A stretch of DNA of 64,000 nt, taken from positions 1 through 64,000 of the forward strand of contig NZ_LNSB01000024.1 of NCBI RefSeq assembly GCF_001468285.1, given 5' to 3'. The notes beneath the pieces are model-generated. The model searched no databases, was not told where the DNA came from, and saw only the letters and a program-made list of their open reading frames with translations. Position 1 is the first letter of the stretch; each line of letters opens with the position of its first letter. The translations under genes and the position numbers were made by a program. This stretch comes from Sphingopyxis sp. HIX. GTDB taxonomy: Bacteria; Pseudomonadota; Alphaproteobacteria; Sphingomonadales; Sphingomonadaceae. Below, in pieces: positions 8,477 to 17,840 of this stretch.

Positions 8477-9664
8477 GTGGCGAGGCGCGTGAACGGTTTT
8501 TCCGACAAGGCCGCGATTACCGGAATTGGCGAGACCGATTTCGTCAAGGGCAGCGAACGCAGCGCGGTCGACATGATGCTGGAGGCCTCGCGTCGCGCGA
8601 TCGCCGACGCGGGGCTCAAACCGGGAGACATCGACGGCATGGTCCCGCCGCCGATCTATACGACCTCGGAGGAAATGGCCGCCAATTTGGGGATCCACGT
8701 GCTGCGTTACGCAGCCACCGTCCACATGGGCGGAGCCAGTCCCACGACCGCACTGCAAAATGCGGCCATGGCTATCGCGTCTGGTCTGTGCGACCATGTT
8801 CTTGTCACGCTTGGCTGGAACGGTTTTTCCGCGCTGCGACCAAAAGCCGGCGCACCGCCGACCCGGTCGATGAACATGACCACGCTCACCAACACGATCC
8901 AGGGCTATTACATCCCCTATGGTGTGTTTCTGCCGGTGCAGATGTACGCCTGGCTGGCGACCCGCCACTCGCGGCTGTTCGGAGTAGGGCCGGAGGCAAT
9001 GGGCGCCGTGGCGCTGGCCTGCCGAAAACATGCCCAGCTGAATCCCAGGGCCTATACCTACGGGCGGCCATTGGACTGGGATACCTACGCGACCTCCCGC
9101 TGGATCTCCGAACCCTTTCGGCTTTATGATTGCTGCCTCGAAACCGACGGAGCCTGCGCGGTGGTGGTCTCGCGGATCGACCGCGCGCGCGACATGCCGC
9201 ACGTGCCCGTGACGATCGCCGGAGCGGCCGAAGGGCACCCCTATCCCGCCGACGACATTCCCTCCCGCCCGGATCCGTTCAAGATCGGACTCTCCTACGC
9301 CGCTCCGAAAGCGTTCGCGATGGCCGGCATGACCCGCGAGGACATGGATTTCCTGCAAATCTACGACTGTTTCACTTATGTCGTGCTGCTGCAGCTCGAA
9401 GCGCTGGGGTACTGCGAGCCGGGCGGGCAGCTCGATTTCGTCCGGGACGGGCAGATCGAGCTGGGCGGGCGCTATCCACTCAATACCCATGGCGGACTGC
9501 TCAGCGAGGCCCATGTCTGGGGCCTCAACCATGTGGTCGAGGCGGTCCGCCAGCTGCGCCATGACTGCGGAGATCGGCAGGTCGAGAACGCCCAGACCGG
9601 CCTCGTCACCGGCTGGGGCGATCTGGGCGACGGCAGCATCGCCATCTTGCGGAGGTTCTCATGA
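8477..9664 (+). CDS. Thiolase-fold lipid-transfer/aldolase protein (Ltp2/SCP2-thiolase-like)
   Basis: The protein has 395 residues if the GTG at 8477 is used; a second in-frame GTG at 8489 is equally possible. It belongs to the SCP2-thiolase branch: [12 protein letters not shown] in place of the classical nucleophilic cysteine motif, [18 protein letters not shown] near residue 295 and [14 protein letters not shown] near the C-terminus. Members with this pattern include Ltp2, a retro-aldolase that works with a DUF35 partner in steroid side-chain cleavage and releases propionyl-CoA. Here the DUF35 gene follows with an ATGA overlap, which strongly supports such a complex. The natural substrate cannot be read from sequence. 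Confidence 0.85.
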   Translation: MARRVNGFSDKAAITGIGETDFVKGSERSAVDMMLEASRRAIADAGLKPGDIDGMVPPPIYTTSEEMAANLGIHVLRYAATVHMGGASPTTALQNAAMAIASGLCDHVLVTLGWNGFSALRPKAGAPPTRSMNMTTLTNTIQGYYIPYGVFLPVQMYAWLATRHSRLFGVGPEAMGAVALACRKHAQLNPRAYTYGRPLDWDTYATSRWISEPFRLYDCCLETDGACAVVVSRIDRARDMPHVPVTIAGAAEGHPYPADDIPSRPDPFKIGLSYAAPKAFAMAGMTREDMDFLQIYDCFTYVVLLQLEALGYCEPGGQLDFVRDGQIELGGRYPLNTHGGLLSEAHVWGLNHVVEAVRQLRHDCGDRQVENAQTGLVTGWGDLGDGSIAILRRFS

Positions 9665-10137
9665 GCGGGGATAGCGAACTTCCTCCCAAGCTGCGCCCCG
9701 ATGCGCAGGCCGTTCCGGCGAAGCCGCGTCCGCGTCCGCAGGACCCCGTCGAACAGGAATTCTGGAGATTGTGCCAGGACGGCCGGCTGCATTTCCAGCG
9801 TTGCGCCTCCTGCGGCACCTGGCGGCACCTTCCCCGCTATATGTGTGCACGCTGCGGCTCCCCCGATTTCGCCTGGCAGCCCAGCAGCGGCAAAGGCACC
9901 TTATTCTCTTGGACCGTTACGCATCAGGCCCTGCACCCGGCTTTCGCCGACGAAATCCCGCTCGTTGCCGCGGTCGTCGAGCTCGAGGAAGGGGTGCGGA
10001 TGGCCTCGAGACTGATCGAATGCTCTCCCGACGCGCTCGAACTCGACATGCCGGTCGAACTGACCTTCGAGACGCTGGGCGACGATTTCCGGTTGCCGGT
10101 GTTCCAGCCGGCCGCGCCTGGAGACATTGCGCCATGA
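9661..10137 (+). CDS. DUF35 (zinc ribbon + OB-fold) partner protein
   Basis: This protein of 158 residues has a rubredoxin-like zinc ribbon with cysteines 48, 51, 62 and 65 (RCASCGTW and MCARCGSP) followed by an OB-fold ([20 protein letters not shown]). DUF35 proteins act as subunits of thiolase-superfamily enzymes such as HMG-CoA synthase complexes in archaea and the Ltp2 aldolase in steroid degraders, where they may bind the CoA ester. Its start codon overlaps the stop of the thiolase-like gene and its stop overlaps the start of the next acyl-CoA dehydrogenase gene, indicating translational coupling of all three. Confidence 0.9.
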   Translation: MSGDSELPPKLRPDAQAVPAKPRPRPQDPVEQEFWRLCQDGRLHFQRCASCGTWRHLPRYMCARCGSPDFAWQPSSGKGTLFSWTVTHQALHPAFADEIPLVAAVVELEEGVRMASRLIECSPDALELDMPVELTFETLGDDFRLPVFQPAAPGDIAP

Positions 10138-11357
10138 ACCTCGAATATGGGCCCGAATATGAGCGCTTCCGCGACGAAGTGCGCGATTTTCTCGCCGGCA
10201 ACAGGCACCGCGCACCGCACGCGTCGCAGCGCGCCGCCCGGCCCGATGCCGCTGCGGTTGCCTGGCAGAAGCTGCTGATCGAGCATGGCTACACCGCCAG
10301 GACCATCCCGGGAGAATATGGCGGCTACGGGGCCGAACCCGATATATTGAAGGCCCGGATCATCGCGGAGGAGTTCGCCCGCGCGGGCGTCCCGGCCGGG
10401 CTTTCCAACCAGGGCATTTCGATGCTTGTTCCCACGCTGCTCGAGCTGGGCACCGAAGAGCAGAAGCGCCGCTGGATCGAGCCGACCTTGCGGGGCGAAA
10501 TCGTCTGGTGCCAAGGCTATTCGGAACCCGGCGCAGGGTCGGATCTTGCCAGCCTGCGCACCAGCGCCCGCGAGGAAGATGGTCACTTCGTGATCAACGG
10601 GCAGAAGATCTGGACCAGTACCGCGCGGCAGGCCGACATGATCTTCTGTCTGGTGCGGACCGAGGCCGAGGCGCCCAAGCACGCGGGTATTTCCTATCTG
10701 ATCTTCCCGATGGATCTGCCGGGGATCGAGGTTCGTCCGCTCAAGACGATGACCGGACGCGCCGAATTCAACGAGACCTTCTTCACCGACGTCCGGGTAC
10801 CGGTCGATCAGATCGTGGGCCAGCGCGGCCAGGGCTGGTTTGTCGCCAATGCCACGCTTGGCCATGAACGCGGGATGCTGGGCGATCCCGATGCCCTTGA
10901 AAACAGGTTGCTGGCCCTGATCCGGCTGATGCGGGACGAACGGGTCGGATCGGCCCGGGCGATAGACGATCCCGTGCTGCGCGACCGCCTCGTCGCCCTG
11001 CAGGCGGAGGTCGCGGCGATGAAGTACAACGGGATGCGCGTGCTTTCGAACCAGCTCAAGGGCGACGCGGGGGGCATGGCGAAGCTGATCGTCAAGCTGC
11101 AGAGTTGCGAGCTGGCGCATCAGATCTCGGCCCTGGCGATCGACGCGATGGGCGAAATGGGCATCCTCTACAGCGACAGTCCGCGCGTGCGCGAGGGCGG
11201 GACATGGCAGTGGAACTACATGTTCCAGCTGGGTCTCATCATCGGCGGCGGCACGGCCCAGATTCAGAAGAACATCATCGCCGAACGTGGCCTCGACATG
11301 CCGCGCGAGCCGCGACTTGCGCTGGCCTCTGCCGAGGGCCGGAAGGACGTGGCCTGA
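10134..11357 (+). CDS. Acyl-CoA dehydrogenase, first subunit
   Basis: The protein has 407 residues and starts at the ATG overlapping the DUF35 stop. Core features are WCQGYSEPGAGSDLASLRT (flavin/substrate strand), GQKIWTSTA and the C-terminal TAQIQKNIIAERGLDMPRE. The position that carries the catalytic Glu in medium-chain enzymes (YEGT) reads GGGT here. The glutamate in TLGHERGML aligns by eye with the alternative catalytic Glu of isovaleryl-CoA dehydrogenase-type enzymes. Two consecutive dehydrogenase genes are the hallmark of alpha2beta2 heterotetrameric enzymes (ChsE1-ChsE2 type) that act on bulky steroid-CoA substrates, and this subunit would be the FAD-binding catalytic one. That pairing is inference. 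Confidence 0.92.
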   Translation: MNLEYGPEYERFRDEVRDFLAGNRHRAPHASQRAARPDAAAVAWQKLLIEHGYTARTIPGEYGGYGAEPDILKARIIAEEFARAGVPAGLSNQGISMLVPTLLELGTEEQKRRWIEPTLRGEIVWCQGYSEPGAGSDLASLRTSAREEDGHFVINGQKIWTSTARQADMIFCLVRTEAEAPKHAGISYLIFPMDLPGIEVRPLKTMTGRAEFNETFFTDVRVPVDQIVGQRGQGWFVANATLGHERGMLGDPDALENRLLALIRLMRDERVGSARAIDDPVLRDRLVALQAEVAAMKYNGMRVLSNQLKGDAGGMAKLIVKLQSCELAHQISALAIDAMGEMGILYSDSPRVREGGTWQWNYMFQLGLIIGGGTAQIQKNIIAERGLDMPREPRLALASAEGRKDVA

Positions 11358-12451
11358 TGGATTTCGGTCTTTCCTCCGAACAGGAGATGCTCGGCGAAAC
11401 GGTCCGGCGCTGCCTCGCGGAAACCTGCCCCCTCGATCATGTGCGCTTCTGTGTGGATGCGGGCAGCGCGGTCAGCGATCGTGTCATGGCTGCTTTCCAT
11501 GAAATCGGGCTGACCGGCCTGATGGTTCCCGAAGCGCATGGCGGACTGGGAATGACGATGCTCGATGCGGCGGTGGTCGCCGAACAGCTCGGTCGGGCCG
11601 TGGCGCCCGTACCGTTTCTGGGGCGCAGCGTGCTCGCCCCGCTCGCGCTGATGCTGGCAGGCTCGCCCGCGCAGCAGGCCGACTGGCTACCCCGGATTGC
11701 CTCCGGCGCGGCGCGCTTCGGCGTCGCGATCGCAGGCATCGTCGAAGAGCGTGATGGTGCTTCGGTCCGGATCGAAGACGGCGGGCTGACCGGCACCGCG
11801 CTGTTCGCGCTCGACTTCGAGGGGGCGGACCATTTCATTGTCGCCGATGCGTCGGGGCGCCTTCACCTGCTTGCTGCCGCGACGACCGGGGTCGAACCGA
11901 TCGCCTTGCAGACGATCGATGCGACGCGAAGCGTAGGAGAATTGCGGTTGACCGGCGCGGCGGCCGAGCCCCTTGCCGACGACGGCGGACTTGCGACGCG
12001 GCGGCTGCGCGACGCCGGCCGGATATTGCTAGCGGCAGATAGCCTTGGCGCGGGCGAAGCGATGATCGAGCAGGCGGTTGCCTATGCCGCAGAGCGTGAG
12101 CAGTTCGGGCGGGTCATCGGCAGTTTTCAGGCGGTCAAGCACATGTGCGCCGAGATGGCGGCGCGGCACGAACCATGCCGTGCGTTGGTGTGGTACGCCG
12201 CGCATGCCTTCGACGTCCTTCCCGACGAGGCGGCACTCACGGCCTGTTTCGCGAAATCGCATACAGGCGAGGTCCACCGCTTCGTGGCGAGGACGGCTAC
12301 GGAGGTGCACGGCGGCATGGGCTTTACCGACCTGCTTGGTCTGCACTTCTGGTTCAAGCGGATCGGCTTCGACCGCCAGCTTCTGGGCGGACCGGAGCGG
12401 GTCAGGGCTGAAGCGGCGCAGCTTCAAGGATTGAACGCGGCGACACGATAA
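11357..12451 (+). CDS. Acyl-CoA dehydrogenase, second subunit
   Basis: The protein has 364 residues, and its ATG overlaps the preceding stop by one base (TGATG), so it is translationally coupled to the first dehydrogenase. The N-terminal helical domain and GLTGLMVPEAHGGLGM are clear, as are EREQFGRVIGSFQAVKHM and ATEVHGGMGFTD near the C-terminus. The middle beta domain is shorter and less conserved than in the first subunit, as in the non-identical subunits of heterotetrameric acyl-CoA dehydrogenases. It probably forms a complex with the product of 10134-11357. Confidence 0.9.
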   Translation: MDFGLSSEQEMLGETVRRCLAETCPLDHVRFCVDAGSAVSDRVMAAFHEIGLTGLMVPEAHGGLGMTMLDAAVVAEQLGRAVAPVPFLGRSVLAPLALMLAGSPAQQADWLPRIASGAARFGVAIAGIVEERDGASVRIEDGGLTGTALFALDFEGADHFIVADASGRLHLLAAATTGVEPIALQTIDATRSVGELRLTGAAAEPLADDGGLATRRLRDAGRILLAADSLGAGEAMIEQAVAYAAEREQFGRVIGSFQAVKHMCAEMAARHEPCRALVWYAAHAFDVLPDEAALTACFAKSHTGEVHRFVARTATEVHGGMGFTDLLGLHFWFKRIGFDRQLLGGPERVRAEAAQLQGLNAATR

Positions 12452-12470
12452 GGCGGGAGAGAGGAAGAGA

Positions 12471-14084
12471 ATGACTGCTTGGAACTTTGGCGACATTCTC
12501 GATGCGATCGAACCCGTGCTCCCGCACGACGCCCCCGCGCTGATCCATGGGGACCGGCTGATCACCTGGCCGGAAATGTCCGCCCGGTCCAACAATCTTG
12601 GGCGCGCGCTGCGCAATGAGGGGATCGAAGCCGGGGCCAAGGTCGCCTTCTACATGCGGAACCGCCCGGAATATGGCGAAACGATGGCGGCCTGCTTCAA
12701 GGCTCGGCTGACCCACGTCAATATCAACTATCGTTACAAGCCCGACGAGGTGCTTTACATCTTCGACGATTCCGATGCCGAGGTGATCGTCTACAGCAGC
12801 GAATTCCGCGATTGCATCGTCGAACTGAAGGACCGCCTCGGCAAGGTCCGGATCTTTGTCGAAATCGGCGATCCGGCGGAAATCGCCTCTTTTGCCGAAC
12901 CCTATGAAGCACTGGCGACGCAAGGAGACGGATCGCGGCTGGACGTGGTCCGTTCTCCCGACGACATGCTGTTCATCTACACGGGCGGCACCACGGGCAT
13001 GCCCAAAGGTGTGATGTGGCGGCACGACGACCTTCGGAGGGCGCAACTCGATACCGCCGGTTTGCTCGGCCCGGCGCCCCTGGACCTGGATGATACGGTC
13101 GATATGATCCGCGCCGACGGCCCTGGCCGGATCTTTCTCCCTGCCTGCCCGATGATGCATGGAACCGGCCTTCTATCTGCCCTCGGCGCGATGATGGGAG
13201 GTGGCTGCATCGTCACGCTCGACAGTCCGTCGTTCGATGCAGCCGAGCTATGGCGCGGAGTCGAGAAGCACGCCGTGCAGTCCATCGCGATCGTCGGCGA
13301 TGCCTTCGCCAAGCCAATGCTGGCCGCTCTGGACGACGCGCCGGAGCAATTCGATACCTCAAGCCTGGGCTCGATCATCTCATCGGGCGTCATGTGGAGC
13401 CGCGAGGTCAAGGAAGGGTTGATCCGGCACATCCGGCAAGTGGCGTTGATGGACGCCTTCGGTGCATCCGAAGGGCTGGGTTACGGACTGTCGGTGACCA
13501 CCGCTCAGGGGTCCGTCCAGACCGCGAGGTTCGTGATCGGCGAGCATTGCGACATATTCGACGAAAATGACGCCAGGGTCGAAGCGGGGAGCGGGATTCC
13601 CGGCTTCATTGCCCGCAAGGGCGCCATACCGGCAGGCTATTACAAGGACCCGGAAAAGTCTGCGAAGACGTTTCGGACCATTGACGGTGTGCGCTACTCG
13701 ATCCCCGGCGACTGGTGCCGGGTGGAGGCCGATGGCAGCCTCACTCTGCTTGGACGGGGAAGCGTCTGCATCAACACGGCCGGCGAAAAAGTCTATCCCG
13801 AGGAAGTCGAGGAGGTGCTCAAGACCCATAAGTCCGTGTCCGATGCGCTCGTCGTTGGCGTACCGGACGAGAAATGGGGCCAGGCGGTGACCGCGGTGGT
13901 TCGCCTCGAGGAGAGCGCCGAGTTCGACGAGACCGAGATCAAGGCGCACGTCCGCAAGCGTCTGGCGGGCTACAAGACCCCGAAGTCGGTTTACCGTGCC
14001 ACCATCCCGCTGCGCGCGTCGAACGGAAAGGCCGACTATGCCGCGGTAAGAGACTTCGCGATATCGCAAGGCGCGACGACGTGA
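12471..14084 (+). CDS. Acyl-CoA synthetase (AMP-binding, FadD19-like)
   Basis: This adenylate-forming ligase has 537 residues, with GGGAGAGAGGAAGAG before the ATG. The P-loop-like motif YTGGTTGMPKGVMW is at about 170-183, the DAFGASEGLG adenine-binding motif follows, and the catalytic C-terminal lysine is in ASNGKADY near residue 520. The wording YTGGTTGMPKGVMW is characteristic of the actinobacterial and proteobacterial steroid-type synthetases (FadD17/FadD19 group). It would activate a carboxylic acid, formed after P450 oxidation, as its CoA thioester for the downstream dehydrogenases. Confidence 0.92.
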   Translation: MTAWNFGDILDAIEPVLPHDAPALIHGDRLITWPEMSARSNNLGRALRNEGIEAGAKVAFYMRNRPEYGETMAACFKARLTHVNINYRYKPDEVLYIFDDSDAEVIVYSSEFRDCIVELKDRLGKVRIFVEIGDPAEIASFAEPYEALATQGDGSRLDVVRSPDDMLFIYTGGTTGMPKGVMWRHDDLRRAQLDTAGLLGPAPLDLDDTVDMIRADGPGRIFLPACPMMHGTGLLSALGAMMGGGCIVTLDSPSFDAAELWRGVEKHAVQSIAIVGDAFAKPMLAALDDAPEQFDTSSLGSIISSGVMWSREVKEGLIRHIRQVALMDAFGASEGLGYGLSVTTAQGSVQTARFVIGEHCDIFDENDARVEAGSGIPGFIARKGAIPAGYYKDPEKSAKTFRTIDGVRYSIPGDWCRVEADGSLTLLGRGSVCINTAGEKVYPEEVEEVLKTHKSVSDALVVGVPDEKWGQAVTAVVRLEESAEFDETEIKAHVRKRLAGYKTPKSVYRATIPLRASNGKADYAAVRDFAISQGATT

Positions 14085-15688
14085 ACAACGGACCGGTTGG
14101 CGACTGTGAGGCGTTGATCGTCGGCGCCGGCTTCAGCGGGGTCTACCTGCTCCACCGGTTGCGCGAGGCGGGCTTCGATGCGAGGCTGATCGATGCAGCC
14201 GACGAGCCGGGCGGCATCTGGTACTGGAATTGCTATCCCGGCGCGCGCGTCGATTCGCAGGTGCCGATCTACGAATATTCGATCCCCGAGCTGTGGCGCG
14301 ACTGGACCTGGCGCGAACGCTATCCCGGATGGCGTGAGCTGCGCGCCTATTTCCGCCATGTCTGCGACCGCCTGTCGCTCTGGTCGCACATCACCATGGG
14401 GACCCGGGTGGCAAGCGCCCACTGGGACGAGAGCGAGCGCATCTGGCGCGTGACGACGGACGGCGGCGATATGTTGCGGGCGCGCTACCTGCTGCCATGC
14501 CTTGGCTTTGCGGCACAGGCCCATGTGCCCGAGATCGCGGGATTGGAAAGCTTCGCGGGGGAATGGCACCACACGGCGCACTGGCCGCAGCAGGGGCTGT
14601 CCATGGCCGGCCGGAAGGTGGCGATCATCGGCACCGGAGCCAGCGGAGTCCAGGTGGCGCAGGAAGCGGCCGCCGAAGCGGCGCAGGTCACCCTGCTGCA
14701 GCGCACGCCAATCCTCGCGCTGCCGATGCGACAGGAAACTCTGACGATCGCGCAACAGGAGCGGGAGAAGCTTGGCTATCCGGCGATCTTTGCAGCTCGC
14801 CTTCAGACCTCTGGCGGTTTCGATACGGGCAGCGTCGACACTTCGGCGCTCGATGTCGATGCGGAGGCAAGGCGATGCTTGTTCGAAAAGCAATGGCAGG
14901 CTGGGGGTTTGCGTTTCTGGTACGCCAATTTCGCCGATCTGCTGACCAGCGAACAAGCCAACCGCCACGCCTATGATTTCTGGCGCGACAAGGTGAGGGC
15001 GCGAATTGCCGATCCGGCCTTGCACGAAACCCTGGCACCAAGCGAACCGCCGCACCCGTTCGGAACCAAGCGTCCCTCGCTCGAGCGAAACTATTACGAG
15101 ATATTCGCTCAGGAAAATGTCGCGCTGGTGGACCTCGCGCGGACACCGGTGCAGCGGATCATAGCCGAGGGGATCGAAACCGACGACGGGTTGATCGAAT
15201 GCGACCTGATCGTTTTCGCTACCGGCTTCGATGCCGGACGCGGCGGCCTGATGCAGATCGATATTCGGGGCCGGAATGATCTCAGACTTGCCGACACCTG
15301 GCGCGAACAGGTGACTGCCTATCTCGGCTATGCCGTGCACGGCTTCCCCAACCTGGCCTATCTCTACGGGCCGCTGAGCCCGTCGGGTTTCGCCAACGGC
15401 CCGACGGCAGCGGAAATCCAGGGGGACTGGGTCCGGGATTTTCTGGTGACGCTGCGCGACCGCGGCTTCACGCGGTTTGAAGCGGAAGAGGATGCCGAGC
15501 GTGAATGGACCGAGGGGGTCGCCGCGATCGGGTCCATGACGCTCTTTCCCCGGGCAATGTCCTGGTACATGGGCGACAATATTCCTGGTAAACCTCGACA
15601 ATTGCTCAACTATCCCAGCGTGATCGGTTTCGCCAAGATTTCCGAAGACGTGGCAGCGGACGGGTATCGCGGCTTCGCGCTGGCATGA
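14081..15688 (+). CDS. Flavin-dependent Baeyer-Villiger-type monooxygenase
   Basis: The protein has 535 residues from a GTG start that overlaps the ligase stop (GTGA). Two Rossmann motifs, GAGFSG at about 14-19 (FAD) and GTGASG at about 184-189 (NADPH), flank FAGEWHHTAHWP (about 158-169), which fits the Baeyer-Villiger fingerprint FXGXXXHXXXW(P/D). A typical C-terminal block, KRPSLERNYYEIFAQENV, is also present. Class B enzymes insert oxygen next to a ketone and yield esters or lactones. The next gene is an alpha/beta hydrolase that could open the product. The exact ketone is unknown; terpenoid or steroid rings are plausible from context. Confidence 0.93.
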   Translation: MNNGPVGDCEALIVGAGFSGVYLLHRLREAGFDARLIDAADEPGGIWYWNCYPGARVDSQVPIYEYSIPELWRDWTWRERYPGWRELRAYFRHVCDRLSLWSHITMGTRVASAHWDESERIWRVTTDGGDMLRARYLLPCLGFAAQAHVPEIAGLESFAGEWHHTAHWPQQGLSMAGRKVAIIGTGASGVQVAQEAAAEAAQVTLLQRTPILALPMRQETLTIAQQEREKLGYPAIFAARLQTSGGFDTGSVDTSALDVDAEARRCLFEKQWQAGGLRFWYANFADLLTSEQANRHAYDFWRDKVRARIADPALHETLAPSEPPHPFGTKRPSLERNYYEIFAQENVALVDLARTPVQRIIAEGIETDDGLIECDLIVFATGFDAGRGGLMQIDIRGRNDLRLADTWREQVTAYLGYAVHGFPNLAYLYGPLSPSGFANGPTAAEIQGDWVRDFLVTLRDRGFTRFEAEEDAEREWTEGVAAIGSMTLFPRAMSWYMGDNIPGKPRQLLNYPSVIGFAKISEDVAADGYRGFALA

Positions 15689-15704
15689 ACGAAAGCAACG
15701 ACCG

Positions 15705-16727
15705 ATGACCGAGACTGTCCCCGATATCGTGCAAGAATGGGTATCTGACCCGTCGGTCCTGCCGGACTGGTTTGTCGCGGCGCTGGCGGTTCCGCGCGAG
15801 GAAGGCTTCGTGACAGTCGATGGCGTGCGCATTCACTATTTCCGATGGGGTAATCCCGCGGCGCCGCCGGTCCTGATGACCCACGGCTTCCTGTCGCACG
15901 CCCGCTGCTTTGCCTTCATCGCGCCATTCCTGTCCCGCGATTACCACATAGTCGCCTACGATCTTTCCGGCATGGGCGACAGCGACGTGCGCCCCGACTG
16001 CGACATGGCGGCGCGCGGGCGCGAGATGATCGGGGTCGCCAATGCCCTTGGCCTGTTCGGCCACGCTCGCAAACCCATCCTGGTAGCGCACAGCTTCGGG
16101 TCGGCCGTAGCCCTGCAGGCTCTCGAACTCGCGCCGGCCGCATTTGCGGGAGTGATAATCTGTGACATGATGATTCTACGCCCGTCGGAACTGGAAAAAT
16201 ATTGGAGCAACGGCCGCAGCAGTCCCGGCTCGGGCGATCCCGACAAGCCTCATCGGCGCTATCCCGATTACGCGAGTGCGCGGTCCAGGTTCGTGCTGGC
16301 CCCGCCACAGCCGGTGGGCGAACCTTTTCTGATGGATTACATGGCCTATCATGCGCTCCGCCGCCAACGGGCCGAGTGGGTGTGGAAATTCTCCCCGGCA
16401 GTCTTCCGGCGCGACAATTCTCGCCGCCTGTGGCTCGAAATCGGTCCCCGGCTGATCGCCGCACCTGGTCGAAAGGCGATTGTCCACGGCGAGCAGAGCC
16501 AGCTCTTCACGCCCGATTCCCACCTCTACGTGCGCGAACTGGGAGGGGAAGATATCCCCATCATCGCGATTCCGGACGCACAACATCACTTGATGCTCGA
16601 CCAACCTCTCGCCTTTGCCGCTGCCTTGCGGGCACTGATCGAAGAGTGGTCCAAGGGTGACGGTTCGATGCGCGCGGCAGCAGCAGATGTTCGGCAGGAC
16701 CCGATGGGCACGGCGGGAAGCAACTGA
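15705..16727 (+). CDS. Alpha/beta hydrolase (esterase/lactonase candidate)
   Basis: The protein has 340 residues. The oxyanion strand MTHGFLSHAR and the nucleophile elbow VAHSFGSAVAL (serine near 129) are present, and the catalytic histidine is likely in DAQHHLMLDQP near residue 291; YDLSGMGDSD is a typical strand-turn. There is no signal peptide, so it is cytoplasmic. It starts 16 bp after the monooxygenase, which suggests hydrolysis of the ester or lactone formed by that enzyme. The last 25 residues (DVRQDPMGTAGSN end) look like a disordered tail. Confidence 0.88.
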   Translation: MTETVPDIVQEWVSDPSVLPDWFVAALAVPREEGFVTVDGVRIHYFRWGNPAAPPVLMTHGFLSHARCFAFIAPFLSRDYHIVAYDLSGMGDSDVRPDCDMAARGREMIGVANALGLFGHARKPILVAHSFGSAVALQALELAPAAFAGVIICDMMILRPSELEKYWSNGRSSPGSGDPDKPHRRYPDYASARSRFVLAPPQPVGEPFLMDYMAYHALRRQRAEWVWKFSPAVFRRDNSRRLWLEIGPRLIAAPGRKAIVHGEQSQLFTPDSHLYVRELGGEDIPIIAIPDAQHHLMLDQPLAFAAALRALIEEWSKGDGSMRAAAADVRQDPMGTAGSN

Positions 16728-16778
16728 ATTGCGCGCGCACCAAAGTGTTTCGATGCAGCTCGACCCAAGGAGACACAT

Positions 16779-17564
16779 ATGACCAATGCACCCCAGGTTC
16801 CCGAACCGAAGCCCGCCGCGACGTTGCTCCTGGTCCGCGACCAGCCCGAGTTTCAGGTCCTGATGGTCAAGCGCCATCACCAGATCGATTTTGCATCCGG
16901 AGCCTTGGTCTTTCCAGGCGGCAAGACGCATGATGGCGACAAGGACGAGCGTTGGTCCGAGCATGCGATCGGGTGGAACAATCTGGATGCGGTCCAGCGA
17001 ACCCTGCGCATCGGGGCGATCCGCGAGGCATTCGAGGAAACGGGGATTCTGCTGGCGCAGACCGCCCAAGGCGCGCCGTTTGAGGGCGCTTGCGACGCAT
17101 CGGCGCGCAGCGCGGTCGAGACGGGCGAAATCGCTTTCATCGATGTGGTTCGCGAATTGGGCGTGCGCCTCGATCTCGATGCACTTGCCACCTTCGCCCG
17201 GTGGATTACCCCGATTATCATGCCCAAGCGGTTCGATACCTGGTTCTACACCATAAGCGCGCCGCCGAGACAGGTGGCGGCCTGTGACGGACGCGAGACC
17301 GTCGATGTGGAATGGATCTCGCCGCGGGAGGCGATCCGATTGGCGGCGGCGGGCGAGCGGACCATCATCTTTCCGACCTTGATGAACCTGCAGCTGCTCG
17401 CCGAGGCAGAAAGTGCGGAGGATTGCATTTCGCGCGCAAGGCAACGCAGGCTCGTGACCGTGCTGCCCGAGGTCTCGGAAGAGAATGGAGAACCCGTTCT
17501 GGTGCTGCCGCCCGACGCTGGATACGGTCCCGTTTCGATGCCCCTGAAGAATCTGGGCGCCTGA
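16779..17564 (+). CDS. Nudix hydrolase, NUDT19/RP2-like
   Basis: The protein has 261 residues, with AAGGAGA eight bases before the ATG. The Nudix helix is represented by IREAFEETGILL near residues 81-92, preceded by FPGGKTHDGDKD; between the two is a long insertion, as in the NUDT7/NUDT19-like enzymes that hydrolyse CoA and acyl-CoA. In a cluster full of CoA thioesters a CoA-pyrophosphatase role is reasonable, but only inferred. It is the last gene of the catabolic run; no clear terminator follows. Confidence 0.85.
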   Translation: MTNAPQVPEPKPAATLLLVRDQPEFQVLMVKRHHQIDFASGALVFPGGKTHDGDKDERWSEHAIGWNNLDAVQRTLRIGAIREAFEETGILLAQTAQGAPFEGACDASARSAVETGEIAFIDVVRELGVRLDLDALATFARWITPIIMPKRFDTWFYTISAPPRQVAACDGRETVDVEWISPREAIRLAAAGERTIIFPTLMNLQLLAEAESAEDCISRARQRRLVTVLPEVSEENGEPVLVLPPDAGYGPVSMPLKNLGA

Positions 17565-17647
17565 TTCCAGGGGACCTGCCGCTAGCGGGCGAAGGTTGAA
17601 ATCGGTCGAACGCCGGCCGATCTCTCGAAATAATGGCCTCAATCTGG

Positions 17648-17666
17648 TTATATCTTCCGAATATAT
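17648..17666 (-). promoter_or_regulatory. AT-rich near-palindrome upstream of luxR (shared motif site 1)
   Basis: Read on the minus strand the site is ATATATTCGGAAGATATAA; on the plus strand it has the form ATAT-N2-TCCGAATAT. Nearly the same element occurs at 20833-20852 and 30115-30132, upstream of the lasso precursor and fecI. It lies 175 bp before luxR and is followed by another AT-rich stretch (ATATTTGAATAATAT at 17663-17677). It is a candidate operator, perhaps for the GntR protein of 20213-20836. Confidence 0.5.
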
Positions 17667-17840
17667 TTGAATAATATGGACTTGTCCCGCATTTTCAGAT
17701 TCTCCCAAGATCGCCTTGACCAGCGGCGATCGACCGTTGCGGGCCGGCCAGCCTTGTGAGAGGGCAGGGGTCGCCTGCACTGACGAGGAGCACGCGGACC
17801 GGGCAGGTCGGAAACGCCGGTCGGCGCGCTATAGGTCATA

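Noticed and set aside
12029..15832. Several long minus-strand frames under the catabolic genes
   Set aside because: All lie antisense to genes with clear catalytic motifs and overlapping start/stop organisation.
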